Part shown: positions 35,028 through 42,888 of the stretch, piece after piece
How positions within the stretch are numbered: position 1 is the stretch's first letter
Layout: each line of letters begins with the position of its first letter
Assembly: GCA_946641515.1 (NCBI GenBank)
Contig: CAMPBT010000004.1
Coordinates: forward strand, 45,134-109,133
Direction: 5' to 3'
DNA from: UBA3210 sp002363635
GTDB lineage: Bacteria > Bacillota_I > Bacilli_A > RFN20 > CAG-449
Length of the DNA: 64,000 bases
The notes under the pieces: model-generated
Seen by the model: the letters and a program-made list of their open reading frames with translations, nothing else
Told to the model about the DNA's origin: nothing
Database searches by the model: none
Program-made: the position numbers and the translations under genes

Positions 35028-35903
35028 ATGATAGTTCGTGATTTTTCAAAATGTAAGTTAAGCAATATTAGTTATGGTGGTTCTGAAAAAAAACTAGGTA
35101 TTTTATTTAATGGAACTCCATTTATGTTAAAATTTCAAAAGAAGTCACCATTTGGTGTTAGATATAATACTATTTCCGAATATATTGGTTCTCATATTTT
35201 TCAACTTCTTGGAATTGATTGCCAAGAAACTTATTTAGGTACTTATAACGATCAATATGTTGTTGCATGCAAAGATTTTGTTTCTAAAGATCATCTCTTT
35301 GTACCTTTTAATGATGTTGGTGAATCAACTATTGATGAAGACAAAGATAAATATCAATATAGTTATGAAGATATTATCGCATTACTTAACGCTAATAAAA
35401 AATTAACTGATGTTGATGAAGTTACTTCTTCATTTTTTGATATTTATATTATTGATGCTTTATTAGGTAATTTTGATAGACATGGTGCAAACTGGGGATT
35501 TATAAAACATAATAATAAATACACTCTAGCACCGGTATTTGATAATGGTTCGTGTTTATTTACTAATATGTCAGATGAAGATGAAATGAAAAAAATAATT
35601 GAATCAGAGGAGCAAATTAATTTAAGAGTTTATAAATTTCCGACATCACAAATTAAGCTTAATAATAGTAAGAGTTCTTATTTTGATATTATTTCTTCTT
35701 TACAATTTGATGAAGTAAATGAGGCATTGAAAAGAATTTTTCCTCGTATAGATTTAGAAAAAATCTATAAGTTAATTGATGAAATTAATATAATTTCAGA
35801 TATTCATAAAGAGTTTTATAAAGTAATGATAAAAAATAGATATGAAAAAATTATTAAATATTCATATCAAAAATTAGTTGGTGATGAACATGAAAGAGTA
35901 TAG
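35028..35903 (+). CDS. HipA-like Ser/Thr kinase core (HipT-like)
   Basis: 291 aa from the ATG at 35028, with AGGTGA 5 bases upstream. The kinase core of HipA is visible: a Gly-rich loop YGGSEKKLGI (about 16-25), a Lys in MLKF (residue 35), the catalytic loop GNFDRHGANWGF (147-158, Asp150) and the metal-binding Asp in APVFDNGS (172). It lacks the N-terminal subdomain of full-length HipA (about 440 aa), like HipT of HipBST systems. HipA/HipT toxins phosphorylate aminoacyl-tRNA synthetases; the target here is unknown. It overlaps the partner gene by 14 bp. Confidence 0.85.
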   Translation: MIVRDFSKCKLSNISYGGSEKKLGILFNGTPFMLKFQKKSPFGVRYNTISEYIGSHIFQLLGIDCQETYLGTYNDQYVVACKDFVSKDHLFVPFNDVGESTIDEDKDKYQYSYEDIIALLNANKKLTDVDEVTSSFFDIYIIDALLGNFDRHGANWGFIKHNNKYTLAPVFDNGSCLFTNMSDEDEMKKIIESEEQINLRVYKFPTSQIKLNNSKSSYFDIISSLQFDEVNEALKRIFPRIDLEKIYKLIDEINIISDIHKEFYKVMIKNRYEKIIKYSYQKLVGDEHERV

Positions 35904-36657
35904 ATCAGTAGGAACTATTTGTGTTAAAGATGAATATAATCTAGTGTATAAAGTTTGTAAAATTGAATATATTTTATATGAAGACGATAAATTTAAATAT
36001 GTTTTTACACCTAATTATTCTGTTATTAATTTACTACATACAAATTTATTTCAAGGTATTCCAGGACTAAATTTAGATTTAAATAAAAAAGAATATATTA
36101 GAGATAATATGAATCCTGTCTTTATTTCTGAACGAGTTCCTTCAAAGAATAGAGAAGATTACTATGAATTATTAGCAGAATTGAATATGGAATATATGGA
36201 CCCTATCAAATATTTAATTTTGACAGATAAAAAATATTCAGGGGATAATCTATTTGTTGAAGCATATGAAGAAAAAAGATTAATAAATATAGATGAAACA
36301 ACATTAAATAATGACTTATTAATAGGAAGAGTTTTAAAAAATATCTGCTTAGGAAATGATATTTTATTTAATGGAACTAGAATTGATGATTCTAATAGGG
36401 AGTCTTTTTATAACATTTTTATAATTCTTTACAAAAAATGCTGTGAATCTAAAAAAAGTATAATTCAAGAAGGAATAAATAACGCTAAAAAAGAAGGCAA
36501 ATATAAAGGCAGAAAACCAATTCAAGTAGATATGGATCTTTTTAATGATAGATTAGAAAGAGTTGAGAGAAAAGAATTAACTAGACAACAAGTTATGAAT
36601 GAATTAGGTATTAGTAAAGACAAGTATTATAGGCTTAAAAATATTTCGCAAAAATAA
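35890..36657 (+). CDS. HipS-like domain fused to serine-recombinase-type HTH; partner of the kinase
   Basis: 255 aa from the ATG at 35890. Residues about 35-125 resemble the HipA N-terminal subdomain (HipS): FKYVFTPNY, then PVFISERVPSKNREDYYELL and DPIKYLILTDKKYSGDNLFV, like the FF..LLPEG...G..GAL pattern. Residues about 190-255 (EGINNAKKEGKYKGRKPI, then RKELTRQQVMNELGISKDKY) are the linker and HTH found at the C-terminus of small serine recombinases. No recombinase catalytic domain is present. I infer an antitoxin/repressor combining HipS and HipB roles, binding the 31-bp repeats. The similarities are by eye. Confidence 0.65.
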   Translation: MKEYRSVGTICVKDEYNLVYKVCKIEYILYEDDKFKYVFTPNYSVINLLHTNLFQGIPGLNLDLNKKEYIRDNMNPVFISERVPSKNREDYYELLAELNMEYMDPIKYLILTDKKYSGDNLFVEAYEEKRLINIDETTLNNDLLIGRVLKNICLGNDILFNGTRIDDSNRESFYNIFIILYKKCCESKKSIIQEGINNAKKEGKYKGRKPIQVDMDLFNDRLERVERKELTRQQVMNELGISKDKYYRLKNISQK

Positions 36658-36675
36658 AAATAACCCTATCGCGAA
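36645..36675. repeat. 31-bp palindromic repeat, right copy (HipA-like module)
   Basis: TTCGCAA and TCGCGAA arms with the same 17-bp spacing and the shared AACCCTA as the left copy. It overlaps the last four codons and stop of the partner gene. It is not in a promoter position, so it may mark the module edge or serve as a second binding site. Confidence 0.8.
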
Positions 36676-36690
36676 CAAATTACCAAATTA

Positions 36691-36726
36691 AAAGATGTAT
36701 TTCAAAGTTGAAAATACATCTTTTTT
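36691..36726. terminator. bidirectional terminator between the HipA-like module and pectin methylesterase
   Basis: Arms at 36691-36702 (AAAGATGTATTT) and 36712-36723 (AAATACATCTTT) are perfect complements, with A- and T-runs on both sides. The neighbouring genes converge here. Confidence 0.9.
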
Positions 36727-36741
36727 ATTGCATTTTTGAGG

Positions 36742-37626
36742 CTATTTGACATGAGACCAAGAAATTCTTGATTCGTTGCCTTTGCCAGGTCCATAAGAAT
36801 TTTCTTCGTAGAATCTACAATTCTTATGTCTATCAGTACCTGACCAAATAGAAAAACCTTCTTTTTTAATATGTGAATCTAAATAACAATTCTTGAATGT
36901 TACCATTCCATATTCTCTCCAAGGACGTGCAAGATATACTGATTCATCTCTAGTTAATTTTGATTTAACAATCTTACAATCTTCAAATATGAATCCATGA
37001 TTATTTTCTTTATCATGATCTGGAGCGCAAATATATGTATCTGTTTCACAAGGGAGAGATTCAATTGTACAATCTTTAAATATTGCACTAGCTCCTCCAA
37101 AGATAAAATCGACAGTACCTGCAATGTAACATGAATAAAAATATTGATGGAATTCTCCTTCATGAACTCTTTCATCTTCTGGAAGAAGAGAAGCATATCT
37201 TTCAATTAAATCAGGAGAGAAAGGACCACAGAAGAGAGTATCTTGATGGGCAATTAATGAACAATTAATGCACTTAATATCATCGTTATAAAGATGTAAT
37301 GCTACTGCTTGTTCTACATCTTTTCCTTCTCCAGCATCATTGATGATGGTTAAATTTTGCAATGTAACTCTAGGTGCTTTAACTAACATTGTGTAAGTTC
37401 TAAAAGTAACGTATGGTCTACCATCTTGGTGAATTACATTAGCAGAATCACCATAGATAATTTTTGCTTTACCTTGACCATCAATAACTATGTCTGGTTT
37501 ATTTACTACAACTTTTTCACGATATTCTTCATCTACTAAAATGATGGTAGTAGGTTTTTTAATTAACTCTATCGCTTCGTTTATAGTTTTTATCTTTTCT
37601 TGTTTCCCAACATACATTGTATACAT
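36742..37626 (-). CDS. pectin methylesterase (CE8), cytosolic
   Basis: 294 aa from the ATG at 37626, with GGTGAT 4-5 bases upstream; the open frame starts 9 bases earlier. It hydrolyses methyl esters of galacturonosyl residues. CE8 motifs: AHQDTL (127-132), GTVDFIFG (170-177, nucleophile Asp173) and LARPWR (232-237). No signal peptide, so it demethylates imported oligogalacturonides. It is transcribed away from the kdg operon, and the shared upstream region holds the GTTGTATACAAC operator. Confidence 0.94.
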   Translation of the reverse strand: MYTMYVGKQEKIKTINEAIELIKKPTTIILVDEEYREKVVVNKPDIVIDGQGKAKIIYGDSANVIHQDGRPYVTFRTYTMLVKAPRVTLQNLTIINDAGEGKDVEQAVALHLYNDDIKCINCSLIAHQDTLFCGPFSPDLIERYASLLPEDERVHEGEFHQYFYSCYIAGTVDFIFGGASAIFKDCTIESLPCETDTYICAPDHDKENNHGFIFEDCKIVKSKLTRDESVYLARPWREYGMVTFKNCYLDSHIKKEGFSIWSGTDRHKNCRFYEENSYGPGKGNESRISWSHVK

Positions 37627-37704
37627 CTTAATCACCAGTTACATTATAATAAAAGAGTCAAAAAAATAAAAGTTTATTTATACATAGTATATATTTTAAA
37701 ATTT

Positions 37705-37737
37705 GTTGTATACAACAGTAAAAATGTGGTGTATAAT
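37705..37737 (+). promoter_or_regulatory. kdg operon promoter with GntR-type operator
   Basis: GTTGTATACAAC at 37705-37716 is identical to the palindrome at 20087. TATAAT at 37732-37737 is the -10; 17 bp upstream, the -35 position (37709-37714, TATACA) falls inside the palindrome, so binding should repress. The site also lies upstream of the divergent pectin methylesterase gene. Confidence 0.82.
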
Positions 37738-37782
37738 AATTTCAGTAGAATGCCAATAGTTTATAGGAGGATTTAATAAATT

Positions 37783-38394
37783 ATGGATATTTTTGAAAGA
37801 GTACACGAAATAGGTTTAGTTCCAGTCGTCGTATTAAATAAAGTTGAAGATACAATCCCAACAGTAAAAGCTTTACATGATGGTGATGTACCAGTTGCAG
37901 AAATCTGCTTCCGTACACCTTGTGCTGCTGAATGTATTAAATTAGCTGCAAAGGAATTCCCAAATGATTTAATTGGTGCAGGTACAGTTATCAATGGTGC
38001 TCAATGTGAAGAAGCAATTGATTGTGGCGCAAAATTCATTGTTTCACCTGGTTTATCAAAAGAAGTAGCAGATGTTTGTAAAAAACACGGTGTTCCTTAT
38101 TTCCCAGGTGTCGTTACACCAACAGAAATCATGGAAGCTATCTCATATGGCTTAACAACATTAAAATTCTTCCCAGCAGGTGTCTTTGGAGGATTAAAAG
38201 CAATCAACGCATTAGGCGCAGCTTTCCCTCAATGTAAATTTATGCCTACAGGTGGAGTTGATAATTCTAATTTAGCAGAATTTATCGCAAGCCCAAAAAT
38301 CATTGCTTGTGGTGGTTCATGGATGTGCAAAGGTACACCAGCTGAAATTACAGAAAAATGTTTATCAGCAAGAAAGATTATTAAAGGAGAATAA
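37783..38394 (+). CDS. kdgA: 2-keto-3-deoxy-6-phosphogluconate aldolase
   Basis: 203 aa, a normal class I KDPG aldolase length. It splits KDPG into pyruvate and glyceraldehyde-3-phosphate. Catalytic Glu40 is in VAEICFRTP and the Schiff-base Lys128 is in TTLKFFPAG; GAGTVING is another family block. AGGAGG precedes the ATG. It is the first gene of kdgA-kdgK-kduI-kduD. Codon use is more C-rich and regular than in neighbouring accessory genes, suggesting high expression. Confidence 0.95.
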   Translation: MDIFERVHEIGLVPVVVLNKVEDTIPTVKALHDGDVPVAEICFRTPCAAECIKLAAKEFPNDLIGAGTVINGAQCEEAIDCGAKFIVSPGLSKEVADVCKKHGVPYFPGVVTPTEIMEAISYGLTTLKFFPAGVFGGLKAINALGAAFPQCKFMPTGGVDNSNLAEFIASPKIIACGGSWMCKGTPAEITEKCLSARKIIKGE

Positions 38395-38403
38395 TTAGTT
38401 AAT

Positions 38404-39429
38404 ATGGCAAAAGTAGTAACAATGGGAGAAATCATGTTAAGACTTTCTTCCGCAGGAAATTCAAGATTTGTTCAATGCCAACAATTTGATGCATGTTATG
38501 GTGGAGGAGAAGCTAACGTTGCAGTTTCTCTTGCTAACTATGGTCATGACGCATTCTTTGTTTCAAAAGTTCCTTCACACGAAATTGGTCAGTGTGCAAT
38601 CAACGCTTTAAGAAGATATGGTGTTAAGACAGACTTCGTTGCTCGTGGTGGCAATAGATTAGGTATTTATTATTTAGAATCAGGTGCTTCTATGAGACCT
38701 TCAAAGGTTATTTATGACCGCGCAGGTTCATCAGTTGCAGAAGCTGATCCTTCAGATTACGATTTCGATTCAATTTTCGAAGGTGCTTCATGGTTCCACT
38801 GGTCAGGTATTACACCTGCAATCAGTGATAAATCAGCAGAATGCTTACGTTTAGCATTAATTGCTGCTAAAAAACATGGTGTTACAGTTTCATGTGACCT
38901 TAACTTCCGTAAGAAATTATGGACAAGTGAAAAGGCTATCTCAGTTATGAGACCTTTAATGCAATATGTTGACGTATGTATTGGTAATGAAGAAGATGCA
39001 GCTTTATGCTTAGGCTTCAAACCAGAAGCAGACGTAGAAAAAGGTCAGACAGATGCATCAGGTTACTATGCAATCTTCAAACAAATGGCTAAAGAATTTG
39101 GCTTCAAATATGTTGTTTCAACATTAAGAGAATCTTACAGTGCTTCACACAATGGTTGGAAAGCATTAATTTATAACGGAAAAGATTTCTACGAATCAAA
39201 ACACTATGATATTTTCCCAATTATTGACCGTGTTGGTGGCGGTGACTCATTCTCAGGTGGCTTAATCCACGGCTTATTAAAATGGCCAGAAGATCAAGGA
39301 AAAGCTCTTGAATTTGCAGTTGCAGCATCAGCATTAAAACACACAATCCCAGGCGACTTCAACTTAGTTTCTGAAGCAGAAGTTAATGCTTTAGCAGGTG
39401 GAGACGCATCAGGTAGAGTTCAAAGATAG
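38404..39429 (+). CDS. kdgK: 2-keto-3-deoxygluconate kinase (PfkB family)
   Basis: 341 aa. It phosphorylates KDG from the altronate and DKI branches, making the KdgA substrate. PfkB features are the N-terminal GGGEANVAVSLANYG, then SCDLNFRKKLW and the C-terminal DRVGGGDSFSGG with the catalytic Asp. It lies 9 bp after kdgA and 9 bp before kduI. Confidence 0.94.
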   Translation: MAKVVTMGEIMLRLSSAGNSRFVQCQQFDACYGGGEANVAVSLANYGHDAFFVSKVPSHEIGQCAINALRRYGVKTDFVARGGNRLGIYYLESGASMRPSKVIYDRAGSSVAEADPSDYDFDSIFEGASWFHWSGITPAISDKSAECLRLALIAAKKHGVTVSCDLNFRKKLWTSEKAISVMRPLMQYVDVCIGNEEDAALCLGFKPEADVEKGQTDASGYYAIFKQMAKEFGFKYVVSTLRESYSASHNGWKALIYNGKDFYESKHYDIFPIIDRVGGGDSFSGGLIHGLLKWPEDQGKALEFAVAASALKHTIPGDFNLVSEAEVNALAGGDASGRVQR

Positions 39430-39438
39430 GAGTTTATA

Positions 39439-40278
39439 ATGAGAGAATTAGACGTTAGATACGCAAATCATCCAGATGATTCAAAACATTACACAACTGA
39501 AGAATTAAGAAAGCATTATTTAATTGAAGATGTTTTTGTAAAAGATGATATTGCATTAACATATTCACACCAAGATAGAATTATCGCAGGCGGTGCTTAT
39601 CCTGTTACTAAAGCTTTAAAGCTTGAAGCAGGTGATGCATTAAGAGCAGATTACTTCTTACAAAGAAGAGAACTCGGTATTTTTAACTTAGGTGGAGATG
39701 GCAAAGTTACTTTAGACGGTAAGACATATATCTTACATAGAACTGATGCCTTATATGTTGGTATGGGAACTAAGGATGTAATATTTGAATCAGTCGATTC
39801 TTCTCATCCTGCAAAGTTCTATATGGCAAGTTCACCTGCTCATAAGACATGCCCAACAGTTTATTTACCAATTGAAAAGGCTGCTAAAAAACCATGTGGT
39901 GACGATGCTCATATGAACAAGAGAGTTATTAACCAGTTCATTCATTCTGATGTTCTTGAAACATGTCAGTTATCAATGGGCTTAACTCATATTGAAGAAG
40001 GCAGTGGTTGGAATACAATGCCTTGCCATACTCATGAAAGAAGAATGGAAGTTTACTTCTATTTCGATTTAGGTGAAGATGATGTTGTCTTCCATTTAAT
40101 GGGACAACCTCAAGAAGTTAGAACTATTGTTATGAAAAATGAACAAGCAGTTATCTCACCATCTTGGTCAATCCATTCAGGATTTGGTACTAAGAACTAT
40201 ACATTCATTTGGGCTATGTGTGGTGAAAACAAGACATACGATGATATGGATGTTATCAAAGCAACAGACTTAAAATAA
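39439..40278 (+). CDS. kduI: 5-keto-4-deoxyuronate isomerase (DKI isomerase)
   Basis: 279 aa, exact usual length. It isomerises 4-deoxy-5-threo-hexosulose uronate to 2,5-diketo-3-deoxygluconate (DKII). The zinc site is visible as MPCHTHERRMEVYFYF, with a later His in SPSWSIHSGFGT. Its presence implies that unsaturated galacturonate, from lyase-cut pectin through GH105, is a real substrate of this cell. GGAG precedes the ATG, and kduD follows after 18 bp. Confidence 0.96.
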   Translation: MRELDVRYANHPDDSKHYTTEELRKHYLIEDVFVKDDIALTYSHQDRIIAGGAYPVTKALKLEAGDALRADYFLQRRELGIFNLGGDGKVTLDGKTYILHRTDALYVGMGTKDVIFESVDSSHPAKFYMASSPAHKTCPTVYLPIEKAAKKPCGDDAHMNKRVINQFIHSDVLETCQLSMGLTHIEEGSGWNTMPCHTHERRMEVYFYFDLGEDDVVFHLMGQPQEVRTIVMKNEQAVISPSWSIHSGFGTKNYTFIWAMCGENKTYDDMDVIKATDLK

Positions 40279-40296
40279 GTCGAAAGGAAAAAGAAT

Positions 40297-41091
40297 ATGA
40301 ATCAGTTTTCATTAGAAGGTAAAGTCGCATTAATTACAGGCGCATCTTATGGTATTGGCTTTGGCATTGCTCAAGCATTTGCTGCAGCTGGTGCAAAAAT
40401 TGTTTTCAATGATATTAACCAAGAATTTGTCGACAAAGGTTTAGCAAACTACAAAGCAGCTGGTATTCCAGTTCACGGTTATGTTTGTGACGTCACTAAA
40501 GAAGACCAAGTTCAAGCTATGGTTAAGAAGATTGAAGAAGAAGTCGGTGTTATTGATATTTTAGTTAATAACGCTGGTATTATTAAGAGAGTTCCAATGA
40601 CTGAATTATCTGCAGATGATTGGAGAAAAGTTATCGATATCGATTTGACTGGACCATTCATTTGTTCAAAGGCTGTCATTCCATCAATGATTAAAAAAGG
40701 TCATGGTAAAATCATTAACATTTGCTCAATGATGAGTGAACTTGGTAGAGAAACTGTTTCTGCTTATGCTGCTGCAAAAGGTGGTTTAAAGATGTTAACA
40801 AGAAACATCTGTGCAGAATATGGTGAATTCAATATCCAGTGTAATGGTATTGGACCTGGATACATTGCTACTCCACAGACTGCTCCATTAAGAGAAGTTC
40901 AACCAGATGGTAGCAGACATCCATTCGATCAATTTATTTGTTCAAGAACACCAGCAGGTCGTTGGCTTAATCCAGACGAATTAGGTGGACCAGCTGTATT
41001 CTTAGCATCCGATGCATCAAATGCTGTCAACGGACATATTTTATATGTCGATGGTGGTATCTTAGCATACATCGGCAAACAACCTAAATAA
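40297..41091 (+). CDS. kduD: 2-deoxy-D-gluconate 3-dehydrogenase / DKII reductase (SDR)
   Basis: 264 aa, a classical short-chain dehydrogenase. The cofactor motif is GASYGIGFGIA, followed by NNAGI; the catalytic residues are Ser in ICSMMSE and YAAAK. KduD reduces DKII to KDG, joining the unsaturated branch to kdgK. Assignment from SDR sequence alone would be uncertain, but placement directly after kduI makes it strong. A GC-rich terminator follows. Confidence 0.92.
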   Translation: MNQFSLEGKVALITGASYGIGFGIAQAFAAAGAKIVFNDINQEFVDKGLANYKAAGIPVHGYVCDVTKEDQVQAMVKKIEEEVGVIDILVNNAGIIKRVPMTELSADDWRKVIDIDLTGPFICSKAVIPSMIKKGHGKIINICSMMSELGRETVSAYAAAKGGLKMLTRNICAEYGEFNIQCNGIGPGYIATPQTAPLREVQPDGSRHPFDQFICSRTPAGRWLNPDELGGPAVFLASDASNAVNGHILYVDGGILAYIGKQPK

Positions 41092-41128
41092 GAGATAAGA
41101 ACCGCTAAATTATCTTTTATGCTACTAA

Positions 41129-41160
41129 AACGTTCGGATCCTCCTCCGGGCGTTTTTATT
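41129..41160 (+). terminator. terminator of the kdg operon
   Basis: AACGTTCGGA at 41129-41138 pairs with TCCGGGCGTT at 41145-41154 (two G-U) around TCCTCC, followed by TTTATTTTT. Confidence 0.93.
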
Positions 41161-41171
41161 TTTGTAGCAAC

Positions 41172-41204
41172 AAAAAAGATGCTCTGTCGAATAGAGCACC
41201 TTTT
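41172..41204 (-). terminator. terminator of the tetR-like gene
   Basis: On the minus strand, GCTCT and AGAGC pair around a 7-base loop with further flanking pairs, followed by TTTTTTG. It lies just after the TetR stop. Confidence 0.75.
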
Positions 41205-41231
41205 ATGTCCGCGATTATATCTAATTTTGTA

Positions 41232-41759
41232 TTAGAAACGTGATGGATTTACTTCGTTGTCATTTAACATTGAGAAGAAGTGAACGAAGTAGTCAGCTAA
41301 TTCTGCAGGTGATTCTGGATATCCTTTGTTGACCCAAGAAATGTAGACGTTGAATAGTCCACCTGAGAAGAATAAATAGCCGTATCCTGTCTTTCCACCG
41401 ATGAGCATGTATTTATCGAAATTCTTTTTGAGAAGGTTTAATAAATTTTGCTTCTTTAAGATATTTACGATTTCTTTTGCTTTTGGTTCAAGGAAGTGTT
41501 CGAAGAATCTTGTATAGAAGACTCTTGGTGGTAAAGAATCGAAGTCCATTGGGTTTTGTGCTAAGTATTCATCTGAATAACAATCAAGATAGTATTCAAT
41601 TACTTCATATAAAGAAGTGAAGTGACGGTAGTAAGTTACTCTAGTGTAACCTGACTTGTCAGCAAGATCTTGAATTGTAATATCTCTGAGTGGCTTAGTT
41701 TGTAGTAATGACATTAGGGCTTCTGAGATGTTCTTTTTAGCAATATTACTTTTTGACAT
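41232..41759 (-). CDS. TetR-family transcriptional regulator
   Basis: 175 aa. The N-terminal HTH (DITIQDLADKSGYTRVTYYR, then HFTSLYEVIEYY) is typical. The C-terminal ligand part matches the DhaS/TetR_C-like architecture (GGKTGYGYLFFSGGLFNVYI) only loosely. GGAGG precedes the ATG. It is convergent with the kdg operon and divergent from the kinase-like membrane gene at 42 kb. The promoter carries four TGTA repeats spaced at 10 bp, a possible self-operator. The ligand is unknown. Confidence 0.88.
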   Translation of the reverse strand: MSKSNIAKKNISEALMSLLQTKPLRDITIQDLADKSGYTRVTYYRHFTSLYEVIEYYLDCYSDEYLAQNPMDFDSLPPRVFYTRFFEHFLEPKAKEIVNILKKQNLLNLLKKNFDKYMLIGGKTGYGYLFFSGGLFNVYISWVNKGYPESPAELADYFVHFFSMLNDNEVNPSRF

Positions 41760-41794
41760 TTTTTATCCTCCAAATAAACAATTCCCCCATTACT

Positions 41795-41830
41795 ATTGTA
41801 ACAAAATGTAATAAAGTGTACAAGATTGTA
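41795..41830 (-). promoter_or_regulatory. tetR promoter with 10-bp phased TGTA repeats
   Basis: On the minus strand, TTGTAC (complement of 41818-41823) and TACAAT (complement of 41795-41800) are separated by 17 bp. On the plus strand, TGTA ends at 41800, 41810, 41820 and 41830, so a motif recurs every helical turn across the promoter. The rest of the 41760-42021 gap is AT-rich with no gene. Confidence 0.6.
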
Positions 41831-42021
41831 AATGAATTTTTTTGCAAATTGTTATCAAATGCCGTTTAATAGGCATTTTTGATAAACTAATAATATTTTA
41901 TTAATAAAATATTAAATGATTTTTAAAATAAATTTTAATTTATTAATTTACGTTTAGTAACTTATTGAATACCTATTTTTTATTGATTATAATTTTAATA
42001 TAAATTATTTGTAGGTATAAA

Positions 42022-42747
42022 ATGGAATTATTTATTTATGGACTAAAACTTCTTGGAGACTTACTTGCTTACCTAGGTGTTTTAGTTTTTATTTTGTTAA
42101 TCATTAGATTCTTTTTTAAGAATAAAATTAAAGACTTTGTTTGGAGAAAGATGATGCATTTAGTTGCGTTTTCTTCAATTATTCCTTTAATTTATAATAC
42201 TGATAATTATTTAGTTTCTATTATCGCAATAGGATATTTTATAATTTTATTTGTTATTGGACTAATTTTTTTAGAAAGAGAAGAATGGTTTCACGATTTA
42301 CTTGTAGAAAAATATCCTTATGAAATTATTATTTCTATGACTTTATTTTATTTAGTTATGGGAAGCGATATTTATATTGGATGGGGACTTTGCCTTAATA
42401 GATTAATTCCTTTGATTTCTATTTGTGCATCAGGGTTTGGAGATGCTTTAGGAGCATTAATTGGTAAAGGATATGGATCTAAACATTGGCGTGTCAAGGG
42501 AGGCGATAATAAGAAAACTATTGTAGGAAGTTTAGCATTATTCTTTGGTATCTTCTTTCTTACATTAATTTTATTATTTAGTTTATCTTCTATGCCTTGG
42601 TGGTCAATATTATCTGTTTCTTTATTTATGGGATTAATATCAATGGTCATTGAATTATATTCTTATAAAGGAACTGATAATTTAACTTTGCCTTTAGTAA
42701 ATATGGGAATTTTAGTCTTATATTTCTACTTAATAACTTTGTTATAA
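42022..42747 (+). CDS. dolichol/phytol kinase-like membrane protein (CTP-dependent)
   Basis: 241 aa with about seven hydrophobic segments. The family blocks of SEC59/DGK1/VTE5-type lipid kinases are present: WRKMMHLVAF near residue 41, CASGFGDALGALIGKGYG (about 136-153), GGDNKKTIVGSLALFFG and ELYSYKGTDNLTLPLV. These enzymes phosphorylate polyprenols, phytol or diacylglycerol with CTP. The substrate in this organism is unknown; undecaprenol or another isoprenoid is possible. It stands alone and is followed by a terminator. Confidence 0.82.
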   Translation: MELFIYGLKLLGDLLAYLGVLVFILLIIRFFFKNKIKDFVWRKMMHLVAFSSIIPLIYNTDNYLVSIIAIGYFIILFVIGLIFLEREEWFHDLLVEKYPYEIIISMTLFYLVMGSDIYIGWGLCLNRLIPLISICASGFGDALGALIGKGYGSKHWRVKGGDNKKTIVGSLALFFGIFFLTLILLFSLSSMPWWSILSVSLFMGLISMVIELYSYKGTDNLTLPLVNMGILVLYFYLITLL

Positions 42748-42764
42748 CAATAAAATATGACCCT

Positions 42765-42787
42765 GCCACTTAATAAAGTGGCTTTTT
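42765..42787 (+). terminator. terminator after the lipid-kinase-like gene
   Basis: GCCACTT at 42765-42771 pairs with AAGTGGC at 42776-42782, followed by TTTTT. Confidence 0.92.
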
Positions 42788-42888
42788 ACTTGTTTAAAAT
42801 AGTATGTATGCTAAAATTAAAAAAGAATAAAATCTTATTTTATTAATATTAAGAAATTATTAAAATTAATAATTAATGGGGTGAAATA

